Positions 53,748 through 63,349 of a DNA stretch of 64,000 nt are shown one piece after another. Each line of letters opens with the position of its first letter. Position 1 is the stretch's first letter. The notes beneath the pieces were generated by a model, which made no database searches, was not told the DNA's origin, and worked only from the letters and a program-made list of their open reading frames with translations. Both the position numbers and the translations under genes were made by a program. Source of the DNA: Lacrimispora sp. 210928-DFI.3.58 (GTDB lineage: Bacteria > Bacillota > Clostridia > Lachnospirales > Lachnospiraceae); assembly GCF_020554865.1 (NCBI RefSeq), contig NZ_JAJCIC010000007.1, forward strand, positions 1 to 64,000. Reading direction: 5' to 3'.

Positions 53748-54941
53748 CTATTTGAATACGCGAGGAGTTCCTTTCTCTTCCAGCTTCTTTAAAATGTCAG
53801 CCGGATCAGCGAACTTAGCCAGCATGATCATAGCAGCGATCACATATGGCTTGTAGCTTGCTTCCTTGTACAGAGGATCACGGTAGCGGTCAAATACAGA
53901 AGCCTCAACCTCGCCGTCTACGCAGCTTACGCCGTTGATATCAGCAGGTAAGCAGTGCAGGTACAGAGCCTTGCCGTCCTTTGTGGTCTTCATCAGTTCT
54001 TCGGTGCAGCACCAATCCTTGTGCTCTGCATTCTGTGCAAGGAGCTCCTTCTCCAGAGCCTTGATGCCGTCAGTGTCGCCGTCAGCATACAGGTTGGTTC
54101 TCTTTTCCATTGCAGCAAATGGAGCCCAGCTCTTTGGATATACGATATCAGCATCCTTGAATGCGTCAGCCATGTCATGAGATACGCGGAAGGAGCCGCC
54201 GGACTTCTCAGCGTTCTTCTTAGCAACCTCTTCTACCTCAGGCATTACCTCGTAGCCCTCCGGATGAGCCAGAACAACCTCCATGCCCATACGTGTCATC
54301 AGGCCGATCACGCCCTGAGGAACGGATAATGGCTTTCCGTAGGAAGGAGAGTAAGCCCATGTCATAGCCAGCTTCTTGCCCTTTAAGTTCTCTACGCCGC
54401 CGAACTCATGGATGATGTGGAGCATATCAGCCATACACTGTGTCGGATGGTCGATATCGCACTGCAGGTTTACAAGAGTTGGCTTCTGCTCTAAGATGCC
54501 ATCCTTGTAGCCCTGGGTAACAGAGTCAACAACCTCGTGCATGTAAGCATTGCCCTTGCCGATGTACATATCGTCACGGATACCGATAACGTCAGCCATG
54601 AAGGAGATCATATTTGCTGTCTCACGAACAGTCTCGCCATGAGCAACCTGGGACTTGCCCTCGTCAAGATCCTGTACCTCTAAGCCTAACAGGTTGCAGG
54701 CAGAAGCAAAGGAGAAGCGTGTACGTGTGGAATTGTCACGGAATAAGGAGATGCCCAGTCCGCTCTCAAATACCTTTGTGGAGATGTTGTTCTCTCTCAT
54801 GTAGCGCAGAGCGTCAGCTACGGTCCATACAGCCTCCAGCTCGTCATCTGTCTTCTCCCAGGTCAGGAAGAAATCTCCCTCATACATTTCCTTAAAGTTC
54901 AGGGAATTTAACTTATCGATATAATCCTGTAATGTCTTCAT
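53748..54941 (-). CDS. ygeW: knotted carbamoyltransferase YgeW
   Basis: 397 residues of the aspartate/ornithine carbamoyltransferase fold. The carbamoyl-phosphate loop is STRTR (71-75) in RDNSTRTRFSF, HPTQCMADMLHI follows near 165-176, and HCLPADINGVSC is near 333. The longer chain and Trp-rich TWAYSPSYGKPL segment mark the YgeW (UTCase-like, knotted) group rather than ArgF. It probably phosphorolyses a carbamoylated product of purine-ring opening, giving carbamoyl phosphate for ArcC. AAGGAG precedes the ATG. Confidence 0.92.
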   Translation of the reverse strand: MKTLQDYIDKLNSLNFKEMYEGDFFLTWEKTDDELEAVWTVADALRYMRENNISTKVFESGLGISLFRDNSTRTRFSFASACNLLGLEVQDLDEGKSQVAHGETVRETANMISFMADVIGIRDDMYIGKGNAYMHEVVDSVTQGYKDGILEQKPTLVNLQCDIDHPTQCMADMLHIIHEFGGVENLKGKKLAMTWAYSPSYGKPLSVPQGVIGLMTRMGMEVVLAHPEGYEVMPEVEEVAKKNAEKSGGSFRVSHDMADAFKDADIVYPKSWAPFAAMEKRTNLYADGDTDGIKALEKELLAQNAEHKDWCCTEELMKTTKDGKALYLHCLPADINGVSCVDGEVEASVFDRYRDPLYKEASYKPYVIAAMIMLAKFADPADILKKLEEKGTPRVFK

Positions 54942-54982
54942 TTTTCGTTCTCCTTAATATATATATTTGATTTCTATTGCAG

Positions 54983-55004
54983 GCCCGGCCGGCAAGAGCC
55001 GGGC
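54983..55004. repeat. stem-loop between ygeY and ygeW
   Basis: GCCCGGC/GCCGGGC arms with an 8-nt loop. The T run lies only on the plus strand, so for the leftward operon it is more likely an mRNA-stabilising or processing hairpin than a terminator. Confidence 0.5.
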
Positions 55005-55032
55005 TTTTGATACATGTTTTGTATAAGACCGA

Positions 55033-56349
55033 TTACTTGCAGTAAACAGTTGGAAGTGCTGCATAAACAGCCGCACAGGTAACAAGATCCTGCTTCCAGG
55101 TCTTCTCGTTTGGAGCGTGAGCCTGAGCCTCGGCGCCTGGGCCAAAGCCGATGCATGGGATGCCGTTGCGGCCCATGATGGATACGCCGTTGGTGGAGAA
55201 GGTCCACTTGTCGGTCAGAGGTCTTGCAGTTCTCATAGCCAGAGTCTCCTCTGCGCCGATACGTGCATCGCCGTACAGATTGGTGTAAGCTTCCTCCAGG
55301 GCCTTTGTTACATCGTGATCCTTCGGGATAACCCATGTTGGGAAGTAGCACTCGATCGGATATACCAGGCCCTTATAGGATGGACGGGAGTACTCGTACA
55401 TGGAAACGGTGACATCATCGCCGTACTTTTTCACTGCCGGAAGAGCACGGATCTCATCTAAGCAGCTTTCCCAGGTCTCGCCTGCTGTCATACGGCGGTC
55501 AAGGGATACTGCGCAGGAGTCAGCAACTGCACAGCGGCTTGGGGAGGTGAAGAAGATCTCGGATACGGTAACAGTGCCGCGGCCTAAGAAGTTTGCCTCT
55601 TCCCATTCCTTGTTGTATTTTGCATCCAGCATCTTTACAAGGCCCTTTACTTCCTTGTCGTCAGCAGCGTCATTTTCATTTAATGCTCTTACATCCTGGA
55701 GAATGTCAGCCATCTTGTAGATTGCGTTGTCGCCGCGCTCCGGAGCAGAGCCGTGGCAGGAAACGCCCTTCACGTCAATGCGGATCTCCATACGTCCTCT
55801 CTGGCCGCGGTAGATGCCGCCGTCTGTAGGCTCTGTGGATACTACGAACTCAGGACGTACCTTATCCTCGTTGATGATGTACTGCCAGCAGAGGCCGTCG
55901 CAGTCCTCTTCCTGTACAGTGCCAACTACCAGAACCGTGTACTTGTCGGAAAGCAGGCCCAGATCCTTCATGATCCTTGCTCCGTAAACAGCAGATACGA
56001 TACCGCCGCACTGGTCAGACACGCCGCGGCCGCCGATCTCAGTCTCAGTCTCATAGCCCTCGTATGGATCAAAGTTCCAGTTGGCCTTATTGCCGATACC
56101 TACGGTATCGATGTGTGCATCAAAGCCGATCAGAGTTTTTCCTGTGCCCATGTAACCTAACACGTTGCCCATTGGGTCGATCTCTACCTTGTCGAATTCC
56201 AGCTTTTTCATCTCTTCTGCAATGCGGTCAATGTGTGCCTTCTCATCGCAGCTCTCGCCTGGGTTCTTTACGATCTCGCGCAGGAACTTTGTCATATCTT
56301 TCTCATAATTCTGTGCAGCTTCTTTGATTTTTGCGTAATCCAGATTCAT
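55033..56349 (-). CDS. ygeY: YgeY-family M20 metallohydrolase
   Basis: 438 residues of the M20/ArgE-DapE peptidase family in its selenium-metabolism-linked branch. Metal-site residues are H79 and D81 in [11 protein letters not shown]112 in [10 protein letters not shown], and the EE pair in [10 protein letters not shown] central dimerisation domain and C-terminal HAPNEKTW histidine are present. It probably hydrolyses an amide bond of a ureido or diaminopropionate-type intermediate in the purine pathway. GGAAAGGGA lies upstream. It sits 44 nt after the ammonia-lyase gene. Confidence 0.92.
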   Translation of the reverse strand: MNLDYAKIKEAAQNYEKDMTKFLREIVKNPGESCDEKAHIDRIAEEMKKLEFDKVEIDPMGNVLGYMGTGKTLIGFDAHIDTVGIGNKANWNFDPYEGYETETEIGGRGVSDQCGGIVSAVYGARIMKDLGLLSDKYTVLVVGTVQEEDCDGLCWQYIINEDKVRPEFVVSTEPTDGGIYRGQRGRMEIRIDVKGVSCHGSAPERGDNAIYKMADILQDVRALNENDAADDKEVKGLVKMLDAKYNKEWEEANFLGRGTVTVSEIFFTSPSRCAVADSCAVSLDRRMTAGETWESCLDEIRALPAVKKYGDDVTVSMYEYSRPSYKGLVYPIECYFPTWVIPKDHDVTKALEEAYTNLYGDARIGAEETLAMRTARPLTDKWTFSTNGVSIMGRNGIPCIGFGPGAEAQAHAPNEKTWKQDLVTCAAVYAALPTVYCK

Positions 56350-56393
56350 TTCTATATCCCTTTCCTTCTATATATTAAATTTGTAATATGAAT

Positions 56394-57608
56394 TTACTTG
56401 TCAAGGCCCTTCCATACAATGTTCTTGTAGCGGTCCGGGTCAGTGTCTCCCTCAGTGGAGAAGAGCAGAACTCTGGAAGACTCGTCAAGGCCGATGTCAT
56501 CCCTAAGATCCTTGTACTCATCCATGGTCATCATGGCAGCCAGCGCGCCGAACGGTGCGGCTCCGGACTCACCGGAGGTAACAGGTGCATCGCCCTTGAT
56601 GGGAGCAGCTAACATACGCATACCGTTTGCAGCTACCCAGTCAGGAGCAGCGATGAATACCTTTACATGGTTCTTTAAGATATCCCAGGAAATGGTGTTT
56701 GGCTCGCCGCAGGCAAGACCGGCCATGATGGTTTCCATGTCGCCGTCTACGATGCGGATGTCGCCGTCTCCGGCAGCAGCGCCCTTGTAGAGACATGCGG
56801 CAGCTTCTGCTTCCACTACTACAAAGGTAGGAGGATTGTCAGCGTAGAGGTTGGAGAAGTAGCCTACCACTGCGCCAGCCAGGGAACCAACGCCTGCCTG
56901 AACGAAGATGTGAGTTGGACGCTCGCAGCCATATTCCTTTAACTGCTCGCCGGCCTCCATTGCCATGGTGCCGTAGCCCTGCATGATCCAGGCCGGTATC
57001 TCCTCGTAGCCGTCCCATGCAGTATCCTGTACGATAACGCCTCTCTCTGTCTCGTCCGCTTCCTTTGCAGCCAGACGTACACAGTCATCGTAGTTCATCT
57101 CCTGGATATCTACCTGTGCGCCTTCCTTTGCAATGTTCTGGAGACGTGTCTGTGTGGAGCCCTTTGGCATATGTACAACTGCCTTCTGTCCTAAACGGTT
57201 TGCTGCCCATGCAACGCCTCTTCCGTGGTTGCCGTCTGTGGCAGTGAAGAATGTGGCCTGACCGAATTCCTCTCTTAATTTATCTGAGGTCAGGACGGAG
57301 TAAGGAAGCTCTGAAACATCCTTTCCTGTTTCCTTTGCAATGTAGCGGGCCATTGCGAAGGAGCCGCCTAATACCTTGAAGGCGTTGAGGCCGAAGCGGT
57401 AGGACTCATCCTTGATATAGACTTCCTTTACGCCCAGGTAGTTTGCCATCTCTGAAAGCTTTGTGAGCGGTGTCTTGCTGTACTGCGGAAAGCTTTCATG
57501 GAAGGTACGGGCCTTTCCGATCTCATCAAGACCCATGACTGGCAGGTTCTTGTCATCGGTTTTGGGCATATGGTTCACTGCCCACTGAATCTTCTGATTC
57601 ATGATCAT
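56394..57608 (-). CDS. dpaL: 2,3-diaminopropionate ammonia-lyase
   Basis: 404 residues of the PLP fold-type II family (YgeX/DpaL). The Schiff-base lysine is K78 in RFGLNAFKVLGGSFA; ATDGNHGRGVAWAA holds the substrate loop and GVGSLAGAVVG the phosphate-binding glycines. It splits 2,3-diaminopropionate into pyruvate and two ammonia. In gut anaerobes it is a hallmark of the urate/purine degradation cluster. AAAGGAGG precedes ATG 57608; an ATG two codons later is also possible. Confidence 0.95.
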   Translation of the reverse strand: MIMNQKIQWAVNHMPKTDDKNLPVMGLDEIGKARTFHESFPQYSKTPLTKLSEMANYLGVKEVYIKDESYRFGLNAFKVLGGSFAMARYIAKETGKDVSELPYSVLTSDKLREEFGQATFFTATDGNHGRGVAWAANRLGQKAVVHMPKGSTQTRLQNIAKEGAQVDIQEMNYDDCVRLAAKEADETERGVIVQDTAWDGYEEIPAWIMQGYGTMAMEAGEQLKEYGCERPTHIFVQAGVGSLAGAVVGYFSNLYADNPPTFVVVEAEAAACLYKGAAAGDGDIRIVDGDMETIMAGLACGEPNTISWDILKNHVKVFIAAPDWVAANGMRMLAAPIKGDAPVTSGESGAAPFGALAAMMTMDEYKDLRDDIGLDESSRVLLFSTEGDTDPDRYKNIVWKGLDK

Positions 57609-57640
57609 TCATCCTCCTTTATAAATGCACCTTTTCTAAT

Positions 57641-58306
57641 TTACTTTTTGTCTTCTGACGATTTGCGGCTGTTCACATCAATGTAGCTGTACAAAGTGAA
57701 TTTGGAGATCCCAAAATATTTGGAAACCTTATCGCCTGACTTTGTGATAAGGAAGGCGCCTGCATCGTTTAAGAATTGGATGGCAGTGACCTTTTCTTCT
57801 TTATTCATCAACGCGGCCGGCTTTCCGACCAGGGCTACGGATTGCTCGATCAGAGTGTCCAGCAGGTCATTGACATTGTGTACGATCGGTTCAGGCTGCT
57901 GTCTTGCGTCTTGCTGAGGCTCTGTGTCGATCAGCGCCTTGATGGAACGGTCTACAGTCATAAGGCCTGTGATGTCGTAGTTGATGGAAAGCAGGTAATC
58001 AATGGCGTTGCCTTCCTCATTGCGGATGTAAATGGTGCTGGATTTTAAGATCTTGCCTCCGGAGGTACGTGTGAGATACCCCAGATGGTCTTTTAAGGAA
58101 GCCGGGTCCTTGCTCAGGGTTTCCAAGACTACTTTGGAAGGTCCATCCCCTTCATGGCGGTTCGTGACATGGCCGTTATTAATATGTACAACGGAGTGTT
58201 CCAGGTCATTCCTCTTTAAATCGTGGATAACGATCTCGCAGTCTGGTCCGAACTGTTTCGCAAGGCCGTCGGCAAGCTGTTTCAATAAATCAAGTGTGTA
58301 GGACAT
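57641..58306 (-). CDS. DauR/YheO-like transcriptional regulator
   Basis: 221 residues from the ATG at 58306 (AGGAGG upstream); a longer frame to 58369 lacks a ribosome site. An N-terminal YheO-like PAS domain (about 1-120, GPDCEIVIHDLKRNDLEHSVVHINNGHV) senses a small ligand and a C-terminal HTH_22 domain (about 160-215, KVSKYFGISKFTLYSYID) binds DNA. It is first in the leftward purine operon and divergent from ssnA, so it most likely controls both arms in response to a purine or pathway intermediate. Confidence 0.88.
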   Translation of the reverse strand: MSYTLDLLKQLADGLAKQFGPDCEIVIHDLKRNDLEHSVVHINNGHVTNRHEGDGPSKVVLETLSKDPASLKDHLGYLTRTSGGKILKSSTIYIRNEEGNAIDYLLSINYDITGLMTVDRSIKALIDTEPQQDARQQPEPIVHNVNDLLDTLIEQSVALVGKPAALMNKEEKVTAIQFLNDAGAFLITKSGDKVSKYFGISKFTLYSYIDVNSRKSSEDKK

Positions 58307-58406
58307 TGCGCTGCCTCCTTTTATCGGACTCGTTTGATGAAGCTTCTTTATAGTGACTTTGTACAACAACCTTTCTGCAAATTGCTGTCGTGTTGTTTAT
58401 GATTCC

Positions 58407-58434
58407 ATCATAGCACAAAAATATGGAATTGCAA
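58407..58434 (-). promoter_or_regulatory. leftward promoter of the purine operon
   Basis: TTGCAA (58429-58434) and TATGAT (58407-58412) with a 16-nt spacer on the minus strand, about 100 nt before the regulator start. The spacer carries AGCACAAAAATA, whose inverted partner lies at the rightward promoter. Confidence 0.6.
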
Positions 58435-58485
58435 GAGGTTTTTACAAAAAAATTTTGGACAACTAAAAATTTTTGTATTTTGTGC

Positions 58486-58514
58486 TTGCAAATGGGGTAT
58501 GAAGGTGCTAGTAT
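58486..58514 (+). promoter_or_regulatory. rightward promoter of ssnA-ygfK-xdh
   Basis: TTGCAA (58486-58491), 17-nt spacer, TAGTAT (58509-58514). TATTTTGTGCT directly before it mirrors AGCACAAAAATA at 58413-58424, making an arm pair across the divergent region that could be an operator. Confidence 0.6.
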
Positions 58515-58570
58515 AGGGGTATGAGGAGTAGTTTGAAAAGAAAAAGAAAAGTAAGTAAAGGAGAAAGGTT

Positions 58571-59902
58571 ATGTTAATTATCGGGAACGGGCGTCTTGTG
58601 ACGAGAGATGCGGAGCAGCCATTTTTTGAGAACGGCGCAGTAGCTATTGACGGGACAGCAGTGAAGAAGGTGGGAACTCTGGAGGAGATCAAAAAGGAAT
58701 TTCCTGAGGCCGAGTACATCGATGCCAGGGGAGGCGTGATCATGCCGGCCTTCATTAATACCCACGAGCACATCTACAGTGCCATGGCAAGAGGCCTTAG
58801 CATCAACGGATACGACCCAAAGGGCTTCCTTGACATCTTAGACGGCATGTGGTGGACTATTGACCGCCATCTGACAAATGAGCAGACACGCCAGAGCGCC
58901 AGAGTTACCTATATTGATTCGATCAAGAACGGCGTTACCACTGTATTTGACCATCATGCCAGCTTTGGACAGATCAAGGACAGCTTATTTGCCATTGAGG
59001 ACGCGGCAAAGGAATTCGGCGTAAGGACCTGCCTGTGCTATGAGATCTCCGACAGGGACGGCATGGATAAGGCAAAGGAAGCAGTAATGGAAAATGCAGC
59101 CTGGATCAGGCATGCACTGGCAGATGATTCTGATATGATCGCAGGAATGATGGGTATGCATGCCCAGTTCACCATTTCCGATGAGACCATGGCCCTGGCA
59201 GCTGCCAATAAACCATCGGAGGTTGGCTACCACATCCATGTGGCAGAAGGCATTGAGGATCTGCATGACTGCTTAAAGAAGCATGGAAAACGCATTGTGG
59301 ACCGCCTGATGGACTGCAATATCTTAGGAGAGAAGACCCTCCTGGCCCACTGCATCTATGTGAATCCTCATGAGATGGAGCTCATCAAGGATACGGACAC
59401 CATGGTAGTCCACAACCCGGAGTCCAATATGGGCAATGCCTGCGGCTGCCCGCCAACCATGGAGATCGTCCACAGGGGCATTCTTACGGGACTGGGCACA
59501 GACGGCTATACCCAGGATGTGCTGGAATCTTATAAGGTAGCGAATGTACTCCACAAGCACCACCTCTGCGATGCAAATGCGGCCTGGGGCGAGGTTCCGC
59601 AGATGCTTTTTGAGGGGAATGCGAAGATCGCGAACCGCTACTTTAAGAAGCAGCTGGGCGTATTAAAGGAAGGCGCTGTAGCAGACGTGATCGTGGCTGA
59701 TTATGTGCCGAGAACGCCTATGCATGCAGGCAATGTAAACAGCCATATCCTGTTCGGCATGACAGGCAGAAGTGTGGTCACCACTGTATGCAACGGCAAG
59801 GTTCTTATGAAGGACAGGGAGCTCATCGGAATCGACGAGGAGAAGGTCCTTTACGAGGTGAGAAGCGAAGCAAAGAAGCTGGCTGATTCCATTAACGGTT
59901 AA
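58571..59902 (+). CDS. ssnA: SsnA-family amidohydrolase
   Basis: 443 residues of the metal-dependent amidohydrolase superfamily. H65 and H67 in NTHEHIYS, H near 216 in YHIHVAEG, H near 258 in LLAHCIYV, and D near 312 in GLGTDGY make the mononuclear metal site. SsnA is encoded next to ygfK and selenium-dependent hydroxylases; it probably deaminates or opens a purine-derived ring (guanine-deaminase-like fold). AAGGAG precedes the ATG. First gene of the rightward operon. Confidence 0.94.
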   Translation: MLIIGNGRLVTRDAEQPFFENGAVAIDGTAVKKVGTLEEIKKEFPEAEYIDARGGVIMPAFINTHEHIYSAMARGLSINGYDPKGFLDILDGMWWTIDRHLTNEQTRQSARVTYIDSIKNGVTTVFDHHASFGQIKDSLFAIEDAAKEFGVRTCLCYEISDRDGMDKAKEAVMENAAWIRHALADDSDMIAGMMGMHAQFTISDETMALAAANKPSEVGYHIHVAEGIEDLHDCLKKHGKRIVDRLMDCNILGEKTLLAHCIYVNPHEMELIKDTDTMVVHNPESNMGNACGCPPTMEIVHRGILTGLGTDGYTQDVLESYKVANVLHKHHLCDANAAWGEVPQMLFEGNAKIANRYFKKQLGVLKEGAVADVIVADYVPRTPMHAGNVNSHILFGMTGRSVVTTVCNGKVLMKDRELIGIDEEKVLYEVRSEAKKLADSING

Positions 59903-59939
59903 TGGCAATTATAATAGGAAGATTGGAGGAAGAAAAGAT

Positions 59940-62924
59940 ATGAGCGACATTATGACACCTATCCCATTTGGAAATTTAATGAACTGGATCTTAAAGGAGC
60001 ATGAAAAGGGAGCCATCTTTGGCGTAAAGAGGCCCTTTGTGGCAGATAAGGCAAAGAATTATGAGATCTTTGGCCGGAAGCTGGAGACGCCTTTTGGCCC
60101 GGCAGCAGGTCCGCACACGCAGCTGGCCCAGAACATTGTGGCATCCTATGTGGCAGGCAGCCGTTTCTTTGAGCTGAAGACCGTACAGAAGCTGGACGGC
60201 GAGGATCTTCCGGTGTCAAAGCCCTGTATCAAGGCCGATGACGAGTGCTACAACTGTGAGTGGTCCACAGAGCTTTACGTGCCTCAGGCTTATGACGAGT
60301 ATATCAAGGCATGGTTTGCCTGCAAGGTGATCGCAAAGGAATACGGCCTGGGCGATATGGACGGTTTCCAGTTCAATATGTCTGTTGGCTATGACTTAGA
60401 CGGCATCAAGACAGAAAAGATCGACCGCTTTATCGAGGGAATGAAGGATGCCTCCGACGCTTTGATCTTTAAGGAGTGCAGACAGTGGCTTCTTGACAAT
60501 ATCGGAAGCTTTAAAAATGTAACAAAGGAGGATGTGGAAGGGATTTCTCCGGCAGTGTGCAACTGCGCCACTCTTTCCACCCTTCACGGATGTCCTCCAC
60601 AGGAGATCGAGCGCATTGCAAGATACCTGATCGAGGAAAAGAAGGTACATACCTTTATTAAGTGCAACCCAACTCTTCTGGGCTACGAGTATGCAAGGAA
60701 GCTGATGGATGATATGGGCTATGACTATGTGGCCTTCGGCGACTTCCACTTTAAGGATGACCTTCAGTACAGCGATGCCGTTCCCATGCTGGAGCGCCTT
60801 CAGGCCCTGGCTGATGAGAAGGGGCTGGAGTTTGGCGTAAAGATCACCAATACGTTCCCGGTAGATGTCAAGCAGCATGAGCTTCCCAGCGAGGAAATGT
60901 ACATGTCAGGAAAGTCCTTATACCCCCTGTCCATGTCCGTTGCTTTAAAGCTGTCTAAGGATTTCGGCGGAAAGCTGCGCATCTCCTATTCCGGCGGCGC
61001 AGATTACTTTAATATTGAAGATATCGTAGATGCAGGCATCTGGCCTGTTACCATGGCAACCACTATGTTAAAGCCGGGCGGCTACCAGAGATTAGAGCAG
61101 ATCGGACACATCTTTGCAAAGAAGGAGGCTGCTGCCTTTGCGGGAGTGGACGCAGCAAAGGTGGAGAAGCTGGTTGAGGCTGTGAAGACAGATAAGCACC
61201 ATGTTAAGGCTGTAAAGCCCCTGCCCTCCAGAAAGGTTAAAAAACCAGTTCCGCTGACAGACTGCTTTATCGCTCCATGTGAGGAGGGCTGCCCCATCCA
61301 CCAGGATATCACCAGCTACTTAAAGCTGGAGGGAGCAGGAAAGCACAGGGAGGCTCTGGAGGTCATCCTGAACAAGAATCCTCTTCCATTTATCACAGGA
61401 ACCATCTGTGCTCATAACTGCATGAGTAAGTGCACCAGAAACTTCTATGAGACCTCTGTGAACATCCGCAGGACAAAGCTGGAGGCAGCAGAGGGCGGCT
61501 TTGAGGAAGTGATGGCCGGATTAAAGGCTCCTGAGGTGATCTCAGACAAAAAGGCAGCCGTAGTAGGCGGCGGTCCCGCTGGCCTGGCAGCAGCTTACTT
61601 CCTGGCAAAGGGCGGTATGAAGGTGACTCTGTTTGAGAAGGAAGCTCGCATGGGCGGCGTTGTGCGCAACGTGATCCCAGGCTTCCGTATCTCCCATGAG
61701 GCCATTGATAAGGATGTAAAGATCGTGGCAGCCATGGGCGTGGAGATGGTAAATAACCATAAGGTAAACTCTGTGGAGGAGTTAAAGGCGGACTATGACT
61801 ACATTGTCCTGGCAGTGGGCGCCTATGAGCAGGGAGTCCTTAAGCTGGAGGCAGGAGAGACCGTCAATGCCCTGGAATTTTTGGCACAGTTCAAGGCCAC
61901 AGACGGAAATGTGGACTTAGGCAGGAACGTGGTAGTGATCGGCGGCGGAAATACCGCTATGGATACAGCAAGGGCTGCAAAGCGCAATAAGGGCGTGGAG
62001 AAGGTATCCCTTGTATACAGAAGGACCAGAAGATATATGCCGGCGGACGAGGAAGAGCTGGTAATGGCCTTAGAGGACGGCGTGGAGTTTGCAGAGCTTT
62101 TAGCTCCTGTAAAGCTGGAGAACGGTGTTCTGGTATGTAAGAAAATGGTGCTGGGCGATATGGATGAAAGCGGCCGCCGCGGCGTTGTGGAAACAGATGA
62201 GATCGTAAATGTACCTGCTGACACTGTGATCGCGGCAGTGGGCGAGAAGGTTCCCGGCAGCTTCTACGAGGCTGGCGGCATTGCTCTCGACAGCAGAAGA
62301 CGTCCTCAGGTGAACCAGGATACGCTGGAGACCTCTGTGAGCGGCGTATACGCAGTGGGAGACGGACTCTTCGGACCTGCTACAGTGGTAGAGGGAATCC
62401 GCGACGGCAAGAAGGCAGCAGAGGCCATCATCGGAAAGAGCCTGGCCGACAAGATCTTCAGCCTGTCAGATGCAGATACCATCTACGGACGGAAGGGAAA
62501 TCTCTGCGAGGAGGATAAGGATCAGGTGGACAGCAAGCGCTGCCTTTCCTGCAGCAGCTACTGCGAGAACTGCGTAGAGGTATGCCCCAACAGGGCCAAC
62601 ATTGCCCTGGTGGTACCTGGCATGGAGAAACACCAGATCATCCATGTGGATTACATGTGTAATGAGTGCGGTAACTGCCGCAGCTTCTGCCCATGGGACA
62701 GCGCTCCTTATCTTGACAAATTCACCTTATTTGCAAATGAGGATGATATGATGAACAGCACCAACCAGGGCTTTACTGTCCTGAATGCAGAGCGCGGCTT
62801 CTGCAGGGTGAGACTCTTTGACAAGCTGAGGTATTACACCGTAGGCGCAGAGGCTCCTGAGATCCCGGAGGGCATCCAGAAGATCATTGCCACTGTGATC
62901 AGGGACTACAGCTACATGCTGTAA
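59940..62924 (+). CDS. ygfK: YgfK, putative flavin/Fe-S reductase of the purine cluster
   Basis: 994 residues. The N-terminal 430 form a dihydroorotate-dehydrogenase-like barrel (LETPFGPAAGPHTQLAQNI, STLHGCPPQEIERIARYLI). A cysteine cluster (CFIAPCEEGCPIHQD, CAHNCMSKCTRNFYE) introduces a GltD-like NAD(P)H:FAD module (GGGPAGLAAAYFLAKGG, GGGNTAMDTARAA). The C-terminal end has ferredoxin cysteines (CLSCSSYCENCVEVCPN, CNECGNCRSFCPW). Once called a selenate reductase subunit, it is probably an electron-transfer dihydropyrimidine-type enzyme in anaerobic purine reduction. TGGAGG precedes the ATG. Confidence 0.94.
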   Translation: MSDIMTPIPFGNLMNWILKEHEKGAIFGVKRPFVADKAKNYEIFGRKLETPFGPAAGPHTQLAQNIVASYVAGSRFFELKTVQKLDGEDLPVSKPCIKADDECYNCEWSTELYVPQAYDEYIKAWFACKVIAKEYGLGDMDGFQFNMSVGYDLDGIKTEKIDRFIEGMKDASDALIFKECRQWLLDNIGSFKNVTKEDVEGISPAVCNCATLSTLHGCPPQEIERIARYLIEEKKVHTFIKCNPTLLGYEYARKLMDDMGYDYVAFGDFHFKDDLQYSDAVPMLERLQALADEKGLEFGVKITNTFPVDVKQHELPSEEMYMSGKSLYPLSMSVALKLSKDFGGKLRISYSGGADYFNIEDIVDAGIWPVTMATTMLKPGGYQRLEQIGHIFAKKEAAAFAGVDAAKVEKLVEAVKTDKHHVKAVKPLPSRKVKKPVPLTDCFIAPCEEGCPIHQDITSYLKLEGAGKHREALEVILNKNPLPFITGTICAHNCMSKCTRNFYETSVNIRRTKLEAAEGGFEEVMAGLKAPEVISDKKAAVVGGGPAGLAAAYFLAKGGMKVTLFEKEARMGGVVRNVIPGFRISHEAIDKDVKIVAAMGVEMVNNHKVNSVEELKADYDYIVLAVGAYEQGVLKLEAGETVNALEFLAQFKATDGNVDLGRNVVVIGGGNTAMDTARAAKRNKGVEKVSLVYRRTRRYMPADEEELVMALEDGVEFAELLAPVKLENGVLVCKKMVLGDMDESGRRGVVETDEIVNVPADTVIAAVGEKVPGSFYEAGGIALDSRRRPQVNQDTLETSVSGVYAVGDGLFGPATVVEGIRDGKKAAEAIIGKSLADKIFSLSDADTIYGRKGNLCEEDKDQVDSKRCLSCSSYCENCVEVCPNRANIALVVPGMEKHQIIHVDYMCNECGNCRSFCPWDSAPYLDKFTLFANEDDMMNSTNQGFTVLNAERGFCRVRLFDKLRYYTVGAEAPEIPEGIQKIIATVIRDYSYML

Positions 62925-62945
62925 CATAATAGAAAACAAAACCTG

Positions 62946-62984
62946 CATGCTCGGAAGGAAGGTTTTCCTTCCGGGTATGTTTAT
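62946..62984 (+). terminator. terminator after ygfK
   Basis: A 13-bp stem (62946-62958 with 62967-62979, including G-U pairs), loop AAGGTTTT, then TTTAT. Downstream DUF3343 and hydroxylase genes would need readthrough or a new promoter; no strong one was seen in 62985-63109. Confidence 0.7.
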
Positions 62985-63109
62985 CCATTATTTGTTAAAA
63001 AAGTAACGTTATTTTTGAATGAGAATATCGCTTTTTAGAATTGATCATGATAAAATATAATTAGCAAAACTTATAAATGACGGAGTGCAGGATACAGGAG
63101 GTGTCCCTC

Positions 63110-63349
63110 ATGGCAAGGGAAAAGACGAGGAGGGTGGTATTTACCTTCCATACAACCACAATGGCTATGATGATGGAGCAGTGTGCCAGAAAGACAGGCG
63201 CACAGGGCCGCCTGATCCCTGTGCCCAGGCAGATAAGCGCCGGATGCGGCATGGCGTGGAGTGCTCCGGCAGAGGAGAGGCAGGGACTGGAGTCCCTGAT
63301 ACGGGAAAATGGGATAGAAGTGGAGGGGAGTTATGAGCTCTTATTGTAA
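63110..63349 (+). CDS. DUF3343 / putative Se-S carrier-like protein
   Basis: 79 residues from the ATG at 63110 (AGGAGG upstream; extension to 63077 rejected). It matches the small DUF3343 (Se_S_carrier) family: VVFTFHTTTMAMMMEQCAR, PVPRQISAGCGMAW with a conserved cysteine near residue 47, and ENGIEVEGSYEL. The fold is TusA/YedF-like, and the cysteine may carry sulfur or selenium. Set directly before the molybdenum hydroxylase, it is a candidate donor of the selenide needed for the labile Se cofactor. It overlaps the next gene by 17 nt. Confidence 0.85.
   Translation: MAREKTRRVVFTFHTTTMAMMMEQCARKTGAQGRLIPVPRQISAGCGMAWSAPAEERQGLESLIRENGIEVEGSYELLL

Noticed and set aside
62946..63109. Separate promoter for DUF3343 and hydroxylase genes
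   Set aside because: No TTGACA/TATAAT pair with suitable spacing was found after the ygfK terminator; readthrough seems more likely.
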